Shown piece after piece: positions 8,005 to 16,930 of a DNA stretch of 64,000 nucleotides; the stretch's first letter is position 1; every line of letters starts with the position of its first letter. The notes under the pieces are model-generated. The model saw only the letters and a list, made by a program, of their open reading frames with translations, did not search any database and was not told the origin of the DNA. The translations under genes were made by a program, and so were the position numbers. The DNA is from Roseobacter sp. MH60115 (GTDB lineage: Bacteria > Pseudomonadota > Alphaproteobacteria > Rhodobacterales > Rhodobacteraceae): positions 186,001-250,000 of the forward strand of contig NZ_JADOBQ010000001.1 of the NCBI RefSeq assembly GCF_015644665.1. Reading direction: 5' to 3'.

Positions 8005-9167
8005 CCGACACGCCGGACAGGGGGTTTTCCGAACGCGAATTTGCAGATCGTACGGCCAAGGCTCAGACCGCCATGGCCGGGGCGGGTCTGGTCGGTGTGT
8101 TGCTGACGACCGAGGCAGAGGTGCGGTATTTCAGCGGGTTCCACACGCTTTTCTGGCAGAGCCCGACACGGCCCTGGTTCCTGTTTGTACCCGCCTCTGG
8201 CAAACCCATCGCAATCATTCCCGAGATTGGCGCGGACCTCATGCGCCGAACGTGGGTGGAGGATATCCGCACCTGGGGTGCCCCGGCACCGCTGGACGAC
8301 GGCATCGGATTGTTGATCGATCTGCTTGCGCCCTTCGCACGCTCAGGCGCTGCCATCGGCCTCATGAAGGGGCATGAGACACATTTGAGAATGCCGTTGC
8401 GTGACTTCGAACGGCTCTCAGCGGCACTGCCGGGGCTTCGGATGGCCGATGCCACTGATCTGGTGCGTGGCCTCAGGATGGTGAAATCCGACGCGGAAAT
8501 TACCAAAATCCGGCATGTGTGCGCCATCGGCTCTCGCAGCTTTGCCGCCGTGCCGGACGTTGCCCGCGAGGGCATGCCCCTGGAAGAGGTATTCCGCGCG
8601 TTTCGCCGGGAAGCACTGGTTCAGGGCGCCGATGATGTGCCCTATCTGGTCGGGGGTGCGGACCAGGGCGGATATCGTGACGTGATTTCACCGCCGTCGC
8701 GCCGCCCTCTGGCACAAGGGGACATCCTGATGCTGGACAGCGGCGCCACCTGGGACGGCTATTTCTGCGATTTTGACCGGAACTGGGCCATTGGCGGGGC
8801 GGATGATGCATCTCGGCGCGCTTACGACGTCCTGTGGCGCGCGACCGAAGCGGGCATTGCCGCCGCCCGTCCGGGAGCCACCTGCCGCGATCTCTTTCAT
8901 GCGATGCGGTCCGTCATCTCTGAGCTTGATGACACGGGGGGAGACGTGGGGCGCCTTGGTCACGGTCTGGGTATGCAACTGACGGAATGGCCGTCGCATG
9001 CTGCCTGGGATGACACGGTGATCGAAGAAAACATGGTGCTGACCATTGAACCCTCCCTATCCTACGGGGACGATCGCATCATGGTGCATGAGGAAAACAT
9101 CGTCGTGCGCGCAGGCGGTGCAGAGCTTTTGACCGACCGCGCTGCACCGGACTTGCCGGTGATCTAG
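8001..9167 (+). CDS. M24 family metallopeptidase (Xaa-Pro peptidase / ectoine-hydrolase-like)
   Basis: A 388-residue pita-bread-fold protein with an N-terminal creatinase domain and a C-terminal M24 catalytic domain. All five metal ligands are visible: Asp246 (MLDSG), Asp257 (FCDFD), His321 (GHGLG), Glu350 (TIEPS) and Glu364 (HEEN). It starts with GTG at 8001 after an AAGGAG ribosome binding site and overlaps the M20 remnant by four bases. Members include Xaa-Pro peptidases, creatinase and the ectoine hydrolase DoeA/EutD. The EutA-like gene ten bases downstream favours a hydrolase for a small amide or cyclic amidine over a general peptidase, but the substrate is not proven. Confidence 0.9.
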   Translation: MTDTPDRGFSEREFADRTAKAQTAMAGAGLVGVLLTTEAEVRYFSGFHTLFWQSPTRPWFLFVPASGKPIAIIPEIGADLMRRTWVEDIRTWGAPAPLDDGIGLLIDLLAPFARSGAAIGLMKGHETHLRMPLRDFERLSAALPGLRMADATDLVRGLRMVKSDAEITKIRHVCAIGSRSFAAVPDVAREGMPLEEVFRAFRREALVQGADDVPYLVGGADQGGYRDVISPPSRRPLAQGDILMLDSGATWDGYFCDFDRNWAIGGADDASRRAYDVLWRATEAGIAAARPGATCRDLFHAMRSVISELDDTGGDVGRLGHGLGMQLTEWPSHAAWDDTVIEENMVLTIEPSLSYGDDRIMVHEENIVVRAGGAELLTDRAAPDLPVI

Positions 9168-9177
9168 GAGCTATTGC

Positions 9178-9918
9178 ATGAAACTCGCATACCAGACGGA
9201 TGATGGGATCGGCACGCGCGCCAATTTGGGTGTGATCGTTCTGGAAACCGATGAGACGCTGGAGCATGAGTTCCGGCAGTTGGTGAGCGGCGCGGGCATC
9301 GCGCTTTATGTCAGCCGGATTGCGATGGTGCCGGAAATCCGATCTGAAACGCTCGCACAGATGGAGATGGATCTGCCGACGGCGGCGGGCCTTCTGCCAC
9401 CGGCGCTGAACTTCGATGCCATTGGGTTCGGCTGCACCTCGGCGTCGAGCGTGATCGGATCTGACCGGGTGGCGGAGATCATCGCGGCCACCTGTCCGGG
9501 CGCGAAAGTAACGGATCCACTGGCGGCAATCATTGCCGCAGGTCGCGCGCTTCAGGCGCGGCGCCTTGGCTTTGTCACACCCTACGTCGTCGACGTCTCC
9601 GCACGCATGCGGCAAAAGCTTGAACTGGCCGGGTTCGAGATCGCAAGTTTCGGCTCCTTCGAGGAAGGCAATGACCGGGTGGTGGCGCGGATCACACCGA
9701 CGGCGATTGCAGCGGCTATCGAGGCAGTTGCGGGCAAGGCATCCTGTGATGCCGTTGTCGTGTCCTGCACCAATCTGCGCTGCCTTGATGTCATTGCCGA
9801 CGCGGAGGCGAAGATTGGCCTGCCCGTCATCACAAGCAATCAGGCGCTCGCTTGGCATATGCTCGCTCTCGCGGGGGTGGCGGACCGGCGACCCGGATGT
9901 GGTCGGCTGTTTGCCTAG
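9178..9918 (+). CDS. Asp/Glu racemase-superfamily protein, EutA / maleate isomerase-like
   Basis: A 246-residue protein of the aspartate/glutamate racemase superfamily, in the branch containing maleate cis-trans isomerase, arylmalonate decarboxylase and EutA of ectoine breakdown. The two family cysteines are present: Cys86 in FGCTSAS and Cys197 in VSCTNLR. The end of the protein, SNQALAWHM then GRLFA, is also typical. It is ten bases after the M24 peptidase gene and surely cotranscribed. EutA is proposed to act in 5-hydroxyectoine breakdown, so a role in degrading a related compound is plausible but unproven; no other eut gene is present in this window. Confidence 0.88.
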   Translation: MKLAYQTDDGIGTRANLGVIVLETDETLEHEFRQLVSGAGIALYVSRIAMVPEIRSETLAQMEMDLPTAAGLLPPALNFDAIGFGCTSASSVIGSDRVAEIIAATCPGAKVTDPLAAIIAAGRALQARRLGFVTPYVVDVSARMRQKLELAGFEIASFGSFEEGNDRVVARITPTAIAAAIEAVAGKASCDAVVVSCTNLRCLDVIADAEAKIGLPVITSNQALAWHMLALAGVADRRPGCGRLFA

Positions 9919-10160
9919 ACATTGCTTCTCATTGGACAGCATTGGGGCCCGCATGGCCGCTGGCTCTCGACGTTCTCCCGAAAGTCTTCCGTCTGTGTCG
10001 CCTGGTGTCTATCGTGCTATCCGGAGTATTCATTTGCCTCGCTCTTTGTCCAAGGCGATGAATCAATATATGCCGCAGAAGAGACTTCAGCGAGGCTGGC
10101 GAAACGTCGCCGTGAAGAGATCCGCCCAGGGACATTCGAGATATCGGAGGAGGACATACC

Positions 10161-10760
10161 ATGAAGATCATATTGGTTGGCGCATCGGGCGACGTCGGGC
10201 GGGCCGCCTATGACGCGTTATCCAAGCGCCACGAAATCGTCCGGGCGGGGCGCAAGGCTGCCGACGTCACGGTCGATATCGGCGACAGACAGTCAATCGA
10301 GGCGATGTATGCAACCGTCGGGGCGTTTGATGCCGTGGTGTCTACCGCAGGTGGCGCGCATTTCGCACCTCTCTCAGATTACACAGAAGAGACGTTCAGA
10401 TTTGGGCTGGAGAACAAGGCCATGGGGCAAATCAACCTTGTGCTTGCGGGGATGGCCCATGTGTCGGACAACGGGTCCTTCACCTTGACCAGCGGCGTGC
10501 TGGATCGTGATCCCGTGATCTCGGGAACCGGTGCCGCCACGGCAAACGGTGCCTTGGCAGGGTTCATCAAAAGCGCCGCGATCGAACTGCAGCGCGGCCT
10601 TCGGATCAATGTCGTGAGCCCCGGCCTTCTGAAGGCGTCCGAAGACCGCTATGGCACGCTCTTTCCCGGGCACGAGCGCGTGTCATCAGAGCGGGTCGGG
10701 CGCGCCTATGCCAAATCCGTGGAGGGCGCCATTACCGGGGAAGTGGTCATCGTCGCGTGA
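10161..10760 (+). CDS. Short-chain dehydrogenase-like protein without catalytic Tyr/Lys (Lin1944-like)
   Basis: A 199-residue Rossmann protein with GASGDVG at residues 7-13 and an SxxG strand (Ser111), so it should bind NAD(P). The catalytic YxxxK of short-chain dehydrogenases is absent: alignment on the following GALAGFIKSAA helix places Ala125 and Asn129 at those positions. That matches the Lin1944-like group of SDRs, whose function is not known and in which the active-site residues are naturally missing. The start has a strong GGAGGAGG ribosome binding site. It stands alone between the racemase-family gene and a LysE exporter. Confidence 0.88.
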   Translation: MKIILVGASGDVGRAAYDALSKRHEIVRAGRKAADVTVDIGDRQSIEAMYATVGAFDAVVSTAGGAHFAPLSDYTEETFRFGLENKAMGQINLVLAGMAHVSDNGSFTLTSGVLDRDPVISGTGAATANGALAGFIKSAAIELQRGLRINVVSPGLLKASEDRYGTLFPGHERVSSERVGRAYAKSVEGAITGEVVIVA

Positions 10761-10995
10761 CGCGCCGGTCTGACTGAGCGCCCGGTCGCCGCGCCGGGCG
10801 AAGTCACTTGTTCACCTCACGGCAAAACTGCTGGCGGTCGAAATCTGCCAGGCCTTAAACCTCGGGACGCATCAGGAGAGAGATGCCGCAGGGTGCCGCG
10901 ATGTCCGGGGACGTCATCGACCGAAGGAATGCGTCTTGCACCTGAGACGCATCCCAGTACCATGAAACGCGCTCAAGCGAATAAGGGAAACGCGC

Positions 10996-11619
10996 GTGGA
11001 TACCACACTGCTCATCGCCTTTCTGACAACGACGCTGCTGTTTGTCGCGGCACCGGGACCATCGGTTGCCTTTGCCACGGCACAGGCGCTGCGCCATGGC
11101 ACCCGCGGGGCTTGCGTGACGGTGGCGGGGGACGCCTTGGGCACTGTCGTGCATATCGCGGTCGCCGCCAGCAGCCTGACCGTCCTGATTGCCTTGTCGG
11201 ACATAATATTGCCCCCGCTGCAGATCGCGGGCGGGCTTTTCATTTTGTACATGGCGTATCAGTCCTTTTCTCACGCGCGATCAGGCAACGGCACACGAGC
11301 AAAGGCGTCGGACAAGGCGACATTCTGGGCGGGGTTTTTCGCCTGTGTTTCCAATCCGAAGGCGATTGTGTTCTTCGTGGCCCTCTTTCCGGCATTCATC
11401 TCGACCGAGCATAGTATTCTGGTCCAAAGCGTGGTCTACGGTGCGATTTTCCTGACCTTGGATGCGATTTCCATCCTGGCCTACGCATTGTTCACGATGC
11501 ACACGGTCAAGCGTACCACATCGCGCTGGTTGAATGCGGACATCCTGAGTGGCTTGGGGTTGAGTGGTGTCGGGCTTGCCATGGTCATCAAGGGCTACAA
11601 GGCCATTCCCGAGACTTAG
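10996..11619 (+). CDS. LysE/RhtB family amino-acid exporter
   Basis: A 207-residue membrane protein with about six hydrophobic segments and the LysE/RhtB signature near the N-terminus (PGPSVAFATAQALRHG). A second conserved stretch, FWAGFFACVSNPKA, follows the third segment. Relatives export amino acids such as threonine, homoserine, lysine or leucine across the inner membrane by proton exchange. It starts with GTG at 10996 after AAGGGAAA. It is a single gene, with 235 bases of mostly featureless sequence before it apart from a GC-rich hairpin at 10779-10800. Confidence 0.92.
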   Translation: MDTTLLIAFLTTTLLFVAAPGPSVAFATAQALRHGTRGACVTVAGDALGTVVHIAVAASSLTVLIALSDIILPPLQIAGGLFILYMAYQSFSHARSGNGTRAKASDKATFWAGFFACVSNPKAIVFFVALFPAFISTEHSILVQSVVYGAIFLTLDAISILAYALFTMHTVKRTTSRWLNADILSGLGLSGVGLAMVIKGYKAIPET

Positions 11620-11784
11620 GGCTTGCACCGGCGCGCTTGGTCTTCGCGCGGTTTGCCGGATAGTGTCGCAGCCCAACACAGTCTCGAGTGGCCAGCAGCC
11701 GCGCGCTGAACGGCCGTGATCAGATATGGAAACCGTGTCATCCTGAGCATTTGAAGTGTGACAAGGTTGGCTTGGCTTAGCTAC

Positions 11785-11813
11785 TTGACGGCATTGGCAC
11801 CGTACCATATTCC
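11785..11813 (+). promoter_or_regulatory. Probable sigma-70 promoter of tRNA-Gly
   Basis: TTGACG at 11785-11790 and TATTCC at 11808-11813 are separated by 17 bases. This would place the transcription start about six bases before the tRNA at 11826. The -35 element is near consensus and the -10 element is weak, as is common for alphaproteobacterial promoters. Confidence 0.5.
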
Positions 11814-11825
11814 AAGTGACGCTAC

Positions 11826-11899
11826 GCGGGCGTTGTGTAGTGGTAAGACCTTAGCCTTCCAAGCTAATGACGCGGGTTCGATTCCCGCCGCCCGCTCCA
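11826..11899 (+). tRNA. tRNA-Gly (anticodon UCC), CCA encoded
   Basis: The 74-base sequence folds as a cloverleaf. GCGGGCG at 11826-11832 pairs with CGCCCGC at 11889-11895; the anticodon stem TTAGC/GCTAA encloses the loop CTTCCAA with anticodon TCC; and the T stem GCGGG/CCCGC encloses TTCGATT. The 3' end TCCA shows that CCA is encoded in the gene. It reads GGA and probably GGG codons. The ABC exporter follows 133 bases downstream. Confidence 0.97.
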
Positions 11900-12032
11900 T
11901 CCCCTTCCCACGACAATTGAAGCCCATCGCCCGGACGCGGCATTTTGGCTCTATCAAGCCTTCAAAAGACGCGATCTCTTGACCCTCGCGGCGCAGGTCG
12001 CCATGACAGAGGCAGACGACGAAGGATACGAC

Positions 12033-13844
12033 ATGGCCCGTGGCACGCCCCCGGCTCCCGCAGCGCCGGGGCAGACAGAAGAACGCGCAAAGTCGAAAAG
12101 GATTGGCGCGCTTGCAGCGCTGCTGCCTTTCATCTGGCCCTACCGGCGGCTGATGTTTGCGGCAATCGCGGCTCTGGTCACGACGGCGGTCATCTCGCTG
12201 ACACTGCCTCTGGCGGTGCGGCGTGTTGTCGATAATTTCGACACGGAAAACGCCTATATCCTCGACCAATACTTCGCTGCCGCCTTGGGTATCGCGGCGC
12301 TGCTCGCCATTGGCACCGGGCTTCGGTACATGCTGGTGACCCGGCTGGGTGAACGCGTGGTGGCCGACATACGCAAGGCCGTCTTTGACCGTGTCATCGC
12401 GATGAGTCCGGCGTTTTATGAACAGGTGATGACCGGCGAAGTGCTCAGCCGCATCACGACGGATACCACGCTGATCCTGTCGGTGATCGGGTCCTCCGTG
12501 TCGATTGCCCTGCGCAATTTGCTGATCTTTGTGGGCGGTCTTGCCCTGATGCTGCTGACATCCGCAAAACTCACCGGGCTTGTGCTGCTGATCGTGCCTG
12601 CGGTCATCGTGCCGATCCTGGTGCTGGGCCGCAGGCTGCGGGTGCTCAGCCGGGAAAATCAGGACTGGATTGCGGCCTCTTCCGGGAATGCCTCCGAAAC
12701 CCTGAGCGCCGTTCAGACCGTTCAGGCCTTCACCCATGAAGCTGCCAGCCGCACGCAGTTTTCGGACGTCACGGAGCTGTCCTACGATGCGGCCCGTCGC
12801 CGGATATCCACACGGGCGCTGATGACCGTGATCGTTATTTTTCTGGTCTTTGCCGGCATCGTCGGCGTGCTCTGGATCGGGGCGCGGGATGTGCGCGCCG
12901 GCGACATGACCCAAGGCGCTTTGGTGCAGTTCGTGATCTACGCCGTGATGGTGGCCGGTGGCGTGGCCGCCCTGTCGGAAATCTGGGGCGAATTGCAACG
13001 TGCTGCAGGGGCGACGGAACGTCTGGTGGAACTGCTGCAGACCGAAGACACGGTCAAGGACCCTGACACCGGTCTCGACCTGCCGGAGCCCGTGACCGGG
13101 CGCATCGGCTTCGAGGATGTGAGTTTCGCCTATCCGGCGCGCCCGGGGATCAACGCGCTCGAGCAGGTGACCCTTGAGATTGAACCGGGGGAAACCGTGG
13201 CTTTTGTCGGCCCGTCGGGCGCGGGTAAAACCACGATTATCCAGATGATCCTGCGGTTCTACGACCCGGATTCAGGGCGCATAACCCTTGATGGCGTGGA
13301 CCTGTCGCACCTGCGGCGGGATGTGTTCCGCAAGGTCGTGGCGCTGGTGCCGCAGGATCCGGTGATCTTTGCTGCTTCTGCACGGGACAACATTCGATTT
13401 GGCCGCCCCGATGCGTCAGATGCCGAGATTGAGGCCGCTGCCAACGCCGCCGCCGCGCATGAGTTCATCGAAAAGCTGCCTGACGGATATGACGCTTATC
13501 TGGGCGAGCGCGGCGTCATGCTGTCTGGCGGACAGAAACAACGGATCGCCATTGCGCGTGCCATCCTGCGGGATGCGCCCGTGCTCTTGCTGGACGAAGC
13601 CACCAGCGCGCTCGATGCGGAAAGCGAACGCGCGGTGCAGACCGCCGTCGACACGCTCAGCAAAGGGCGCACGACGCTGATCGTTGCGCACCGGCTGGCC
13701 ACGGTCAAAAAGGCCGACCGGATTGTCGTGCTGGATCAGGGCAGGGTGGTGGCCAGCGGCCCGCACGACAAGCTGGTGGCCGAAGACGGGCTTTATGCCC
13801 GGTTGGCGCGGTTGCAGTTCACAGATGGCATCGCTGCAGAATAA
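12033..13844 (+). CDS. ABC exporter, fused membrane and ATPase domains (MsbA/ABCB type)
   Basis: A half-transporter of about 603 residues: an N-terminal six-helix exporter domain (first helix about residue 30) and a C-terminal ATPase with Walker A GPSGAGKTT, signature LSGGQKQR, Walker B VLLLDEATSALD and a switch histidine in VAHRL. It should form a homodimer in the inner membrane and export lipid or hydrophobic compounds. The ATG at 12033 has GAAGGA six bases upstream; an ATG at 12003 and TTG at 11979 in the same frame have weaker sites. It is a single gene behind the tRNA, so nothing nearby indicates its cargo. Confidence 0.92.
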   Translation: MARGTPPAPAAPGQTEERAKSKRIGALAALLPFIWPYRRLMFAAIAALVTTAVISLTLPLAVRRVVDNFDTENAYILDQYFAAALGIAALLAIGTGLRYMLVTRLGERVVADIRKAVFDRVIAMSPAFYEQVMTGEVLSRITTDTTLILSVIGSSVSIALRNLLIFVGGLALMLLTSAKLTGLVLLIVPAVIVPILVLGRRLRVLSRENQDWIAASSGNASETLSAVQTVQAFTHEAASRTQFSDVTELSYDAARRRISTRALMTVIVIFLVFAGIVGVLWIGARDVRAGDMTQGALVQFVIYAVMVAGGVAALSEIWGELQRAAGATERLVELLQTEDTVKDPDTGLDLPEPVTGRIGFEDVSFAYPARPGINALEQVTLEIEPGETVAFVGPSGAGKTTIIQMILRFYDPDSGRITLDGVDLSHLRRDVFRKVVALVPQDPVIFAASARDNIRFGRPDASDAEIEAAANAAAAHEFIEKLPDGYDAYLGERGVMLSGGQKQRIAIARAILRDAPVLLLDEATSALDAESERAVQTAVDTLSKGRTTLIVAHRLATVKKADRIVVLDQGRVVASGPHDKLVAEDGLYARLARLQFTDGIAAE

Positions 13845-14021
13845 CCTGTGATTGCAGAGCTGCTGCGGCTACAGTCTTTTCGTGTCCTTACGTCACATGA
13901 TTTTACGCAGCGTTCCGAAAGGCGCGTGCGTGCCGGGAAAGCTTGCACAATCGGGTATTTGGCTCCATCTTTCTTGCCACTGAGAATAAGCTCGAAAATG
14001 GGCGTTTTGGGAGGAAACTGA

Positions 14022-15917
14022 ATGACTTTTGCCGGGATCGAAGATCGCGATGCCATCGAGGCTGCAATGCCGTGGGCGGACCGTCCGCTGCCGAATACCC
14101 TCTATGGTTTGCTGAGTGAAACGGCAGGGAAATTCCCCAACCACAACGCGGTGAGCTACCAGATTTTTTCGGGCCCGAAGGACAAGGCGGAAACCATCAC
14201 CTGGTCGACGCTCAAGGATCAGGTCACCCAGACGGCCAACCTCTTCCGCTCCCTCGGGGTGACGGAGACAGATGTCGTCGCCTACATTCTGCCGAATGCC
14301 AATGAGACGGTGCTGACCCTGATGGGTGGGGCCGTGGCGGGAATCGTCAACCCGATTAATCCGCTGCTGGACGCGGAGCAGATCGGCTCCATCCTGCGCG
14401 AAACCAATGCCAAGGTTGTGGTGACCCTGCGCCCGTTCCCCAAGACGGATGTGGCCGACAAGACCGCGGAAGCCGTCGCCCTTGCCCCCAATGTGACCAC
14501 AGTGTTGGAAGTTGATCTGCTGCGTTACCTGACGCCGCCGAAGTCCTGGATCGTGCCGCTCATTCGGCCCAAGCGCAGCGTGCAGAACCACGCAAAATAT
14601 CTGAATTTCCGCGAGGAAGTGGCCAAGCAACCCACGACGTTGAGCTTTGAGGATGTCGATGAAGACCGCGTCGCCTGCTATTTCCACACCGGTGGCACCA
14701 CGGGCATGCCCAAGGTGGCGCAGCATCGCTATTCGGGGATGATCTACAACGGCTGGATCGGGACAGAGCTGCTCTTTAACGAAGAAGACAACATCATGTG
14801 TCCGCTGCCGCTGTTTCACGTCTTTGCCTGCCACGTGATCTTCATGGCGGCGGTGACCTCTGGCGCACATGTCATCTTTCCCACCCCGCAGGGCTATCGC
14901 GGCGAAGGTGTGATGGATAATTTCTGGCAATTGGTGGAGCGGTGGAAAATCACCTTTATCATCACGGTGCCGACGGCGATTTCCGCCAAGATGCAACGCC
15001 CGATCAACGCCGACGTCAGCACGGTGAAGACGGCGTTTTCCGGCTCTGCCCCGCTGCCGCTGGAGCTTTTCCGTCGGTTCGAAAAGGCGACGGGCGTGAC
15101 GCTGGTCGAAGGCTACGGGCTGACCGAGGCGACCTGCCTTGTGTCCTGCAACCCGGTGGACGGGGAAAAGAAGGTCGGCAGTATTGGCATTCCCTTCCCC
15201 TATTGCAAGGTGAAGATCTACAAGACCACCAATGACGGTCCGGTCGAGGCTGATGTCGATGAAATCGGTGAGATTTGCGTGTCCAACCCCGGTGTTTTTG
15301 TCGGCCATACCTATACCGAGGAAGAGAAGAACAAAGAGCTCTACTATGGCGACTACCTGCGCACCGGTGATCTGGGCCGCGTCGATCCCGATGGCTATCT
15401 GTGGATCACGGGCCGCGCCAAGGATCTGATCATTCGGGGCGGTCACAACATCGACCCGGCGGAGATCGAGGAAGCCCTGCTGCACCATGAGGCGGTCGCC
15501 TTTGCCGGGGCCATCGGCCAGCCGGATGCGCATTCAGGTGAGGTGCCCTGTGCCTTTGTCGAATTGGTGGACGGGGCGAGTGTGAGCGAGGAAGAACTGC
15601 TGGCCTTCTGCAAGGAACACGTGCACGAGCGCGCGGCACAGCCCAAGCATATGACCATCATGGATGAGCTGCCCAAGACGGCTGTCGGCAAGATCTTCAA
15701 ACCCGACCTGCGCAAGATGGCGATCACCCGGATTTACAATCAGGCACTGGAGCAGGCCGGGGTGGCGGCGCGTGTCGTCTCTGTGGTGGATGATAAGAAA
15801 CGCGGGTTGGTCGCGCAGATCGACGCGAATGGGGCAGGGGAAGAGGCCATTGCCCACGCGCTCAGTGCCTTTGTGCGTCCTTGGGTGCTGGCCAGCACTG
15901 CCGTGGCCGCCGAGTAA
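14022..15917 (+). CDS. AMP-binding acyl-CoA synthetase
   Basis: A 631-residue member of the ANL superfamily that activates a carboxylic acid to its acyl-CoA by way of an acyl-adenylate. Visible motifs are the phosphate-binding loop HTGGTTGMPK, the YGLTEA motif, the YLRTGDLG aspartate, the hinge GRAKDLIIRGGHNI and the catalytic C-terminal lysine in PKTAVGKIFK. A tail of about 60 residues after this lysine is longer than in most members. The ATG follows GGGAGGAAACTGA. It is monocistronic. Its stop codon abuts the stop of the convergent phosphodiesterase gene with no bases between. Chain-length preference cannot be read. Confidence 0.93.
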   Translation: MTFAGIEDRDAIEAAMPWADRPLPNTLYGLLSETAGKFPNHNAVSYQIFSGPKDKAETITWSTLKDQVTQTANLFRSLGVTETDVVAYILPNANETVLTLMGGAVAGIVNPINPLLDAEQIGSILRETNAKVVVTLRPFPKTDVADKTAEAVALAPNVTTVLEVDLLRYLTPPKSWIVPLIRPKRSVQNHAKYLNFREEVAKQPTTLSFEDVDEDRVACYFHTGGTTGMPKVAQHRYSGMIYNGWIGTELLFNEEDNIMCPLPLFHVFACHVIFMAAVTSGAHVIFPTPQGYRGEGVMDNFWQLVERWKITFIITVPTAISAKMQRPINADVSTVKTAFSGSAPLPLELFRRFEKATGVTLVEGYGLTEATCLVSCNPVDGEKKVGSIGIPFPYCKVKIYKTTNDGPVEADVDEIGEICVSNPGVFVGHTYTEEEKNKELYYGDYLRTGDLGRVDPDGYLWITGRAKDLIIRGGHNIDPAEIEEALLHHEAVAFAGAIGQPDAHSGEVPCAFVELVDGASVSEEELLAFCKEHVHERAAQPKHMTIMDELPKTAVGKIFKPDLRKMAITRIYNQALEQAGVAARVVSVVDDKKRGLVAQIDANGAGEEAIAHALSAFVRPWVLASTAVAAE

Positions 15918-16754
15918 TCAGCGCAGGAAAGCCCGCGCCTTCATTGTATCGGCAATCGGCGCCCCGAGACGTGTCAGGATCGTGGGCGCCAGTTGCAACT
16001 GGTCGATCACCGTGTCCGGGGCAGGCCCCTCTGCCGGGCCAAAGTAATAAAGTGCGGCCTCTTGCTGCAGCGGGTCCCGCCCGCCGTGATGGCCGCGTGC
16101 GTCCTGTCCGTGGTCTGCCGTCACGATCACCTCGTACCCTGCCTGACGCCAGCGGGTGATGTAGGGGGCCAGCATCGCGTCCAGCACGAAACAGGCGTGA
16201 TCCATCTCCTGGCAGTCATGAAAGAAACGATGCCCCATGCTGTCGAGCGTGCAGCTGTGCAGCATCCCGTAGTCAAGCTGGTAGGTCTCGCACAAGTGGG
16301 TCAAGGTGGCAAAGAGGTCGGCATCCGACGGGGTCATCTGGTTGATCAGCCCGTAGCCTGACATGGTGTGAAACCGCCCGTGGTTGATCGTGTCGCTTTC
16401 GGGCTCGTCATATTCGATGTCCCGGACCGGATCGAACGGCGCCCGGTTGAAAAGCTCCGACCAGTAGGAATGGGCCACGGCCCCGGTGATGCCACAGGCC
16501 TTGCGGATCTGACCGAAAACATCCGCTTGGGTGAGGCGAAAGACATTGTCATTGCCGGTACAGCCATGCGCTGCGGGCACCACGCCGGTATGGATCGAGG
16601 CGTAGCAACTTGCCGAGGTCGAGGGCAGTACGGAACGGATCTTCCATACGCGGGCGTCGCCACTGTCGACCCAGCCTTCCAGATTGCCGAACAACCGGCG
16701 CCAGTTGCGCCAAGGCACGCCATCGATGATGATCAGAAGTAGTTTGGTGTCCAT
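15918..16754 (-). CDS. Alkaline-phosphatase-superfamily phosphodiesterase/pyrophosphatase
   Basis: A 278-residue protein of the nucleotide pyrophosphatase/phosphodiesterase type within the alkaline phosphatase superfamily. Metal and nucleophile motifs are visible: LLIIIDGVPW at the start (metal aspartate), STSASCYASIHTG (nucleophile region), TLDSMGHRF (Asp and His) and VTADHGQDARGHHGG (Asp, His, His). No signal peptide is present, so it acts in the cytoplasm, unlike many secreted relatives. The ATG at 16754 has GGAGGG upstream. It is a single gene converging on the acyl-CoA synthetase. Confidence 0.85.
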   Translation of the reverse strand: MDTKLLLIIIDGVPWRNWRRLFGNLEGWVDSGDARVWKIRSVLPSTSASCYASIHTGVVPAAHGCTGNDNVFRLTQADVFGQIRKACGITGAVAHSYWSELFNRAPFDPVRDIEYDEPESDTINHGRFHTMSGYGLINQMTPSDADLFATLTHLCETYQLDYGMLHSCTLDSMGHRFFHDCQEMDHACFVLDAMLAPYITRWRQAGYEVIVTADHGQDARGHHGGRDPLQQEAALYYFGPAEGPAPDTVIDQLQLAPTILTRLGAPIADTMKARAFLR

Positions 16755-16930
16755 GACGCCCTCCGTTGCCCTGAGCGCTATCTGAAGCGAACTCAGATTT
16801 TCGCGCAACGACGATTGCGACCTGTCAGAAAAAATTCACAAAGGGTGCTCTGGTGTCCGGTCTACACTCAAACTCATCCCCGCAATGGTCCGGAGACGGA
16901 GCATCGTGTTCAGGTTGGGCAGGATCGCAT

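Noticed and set aside
10779-10800. Terminator after the SDR gene
   Set aside because: CGCCCGG/CCGGGCG forms a good hairpin but no T run follows on either side, so it is only noted as a stem-loop.
10855-10990. Minus-strand coding remnant in the gap before the LysE gene
   Set aside because: The translated tail looks somewhat protein-like, but there is no start, no ribosome binding site and no recognised family.
13893-15533. 546-codon frame opposite the acyl-CoA synthetase
   Set aside because: The plus-strand frame has every synthetase motif; the reverse is rich in His, Arg and Gln without any motif.
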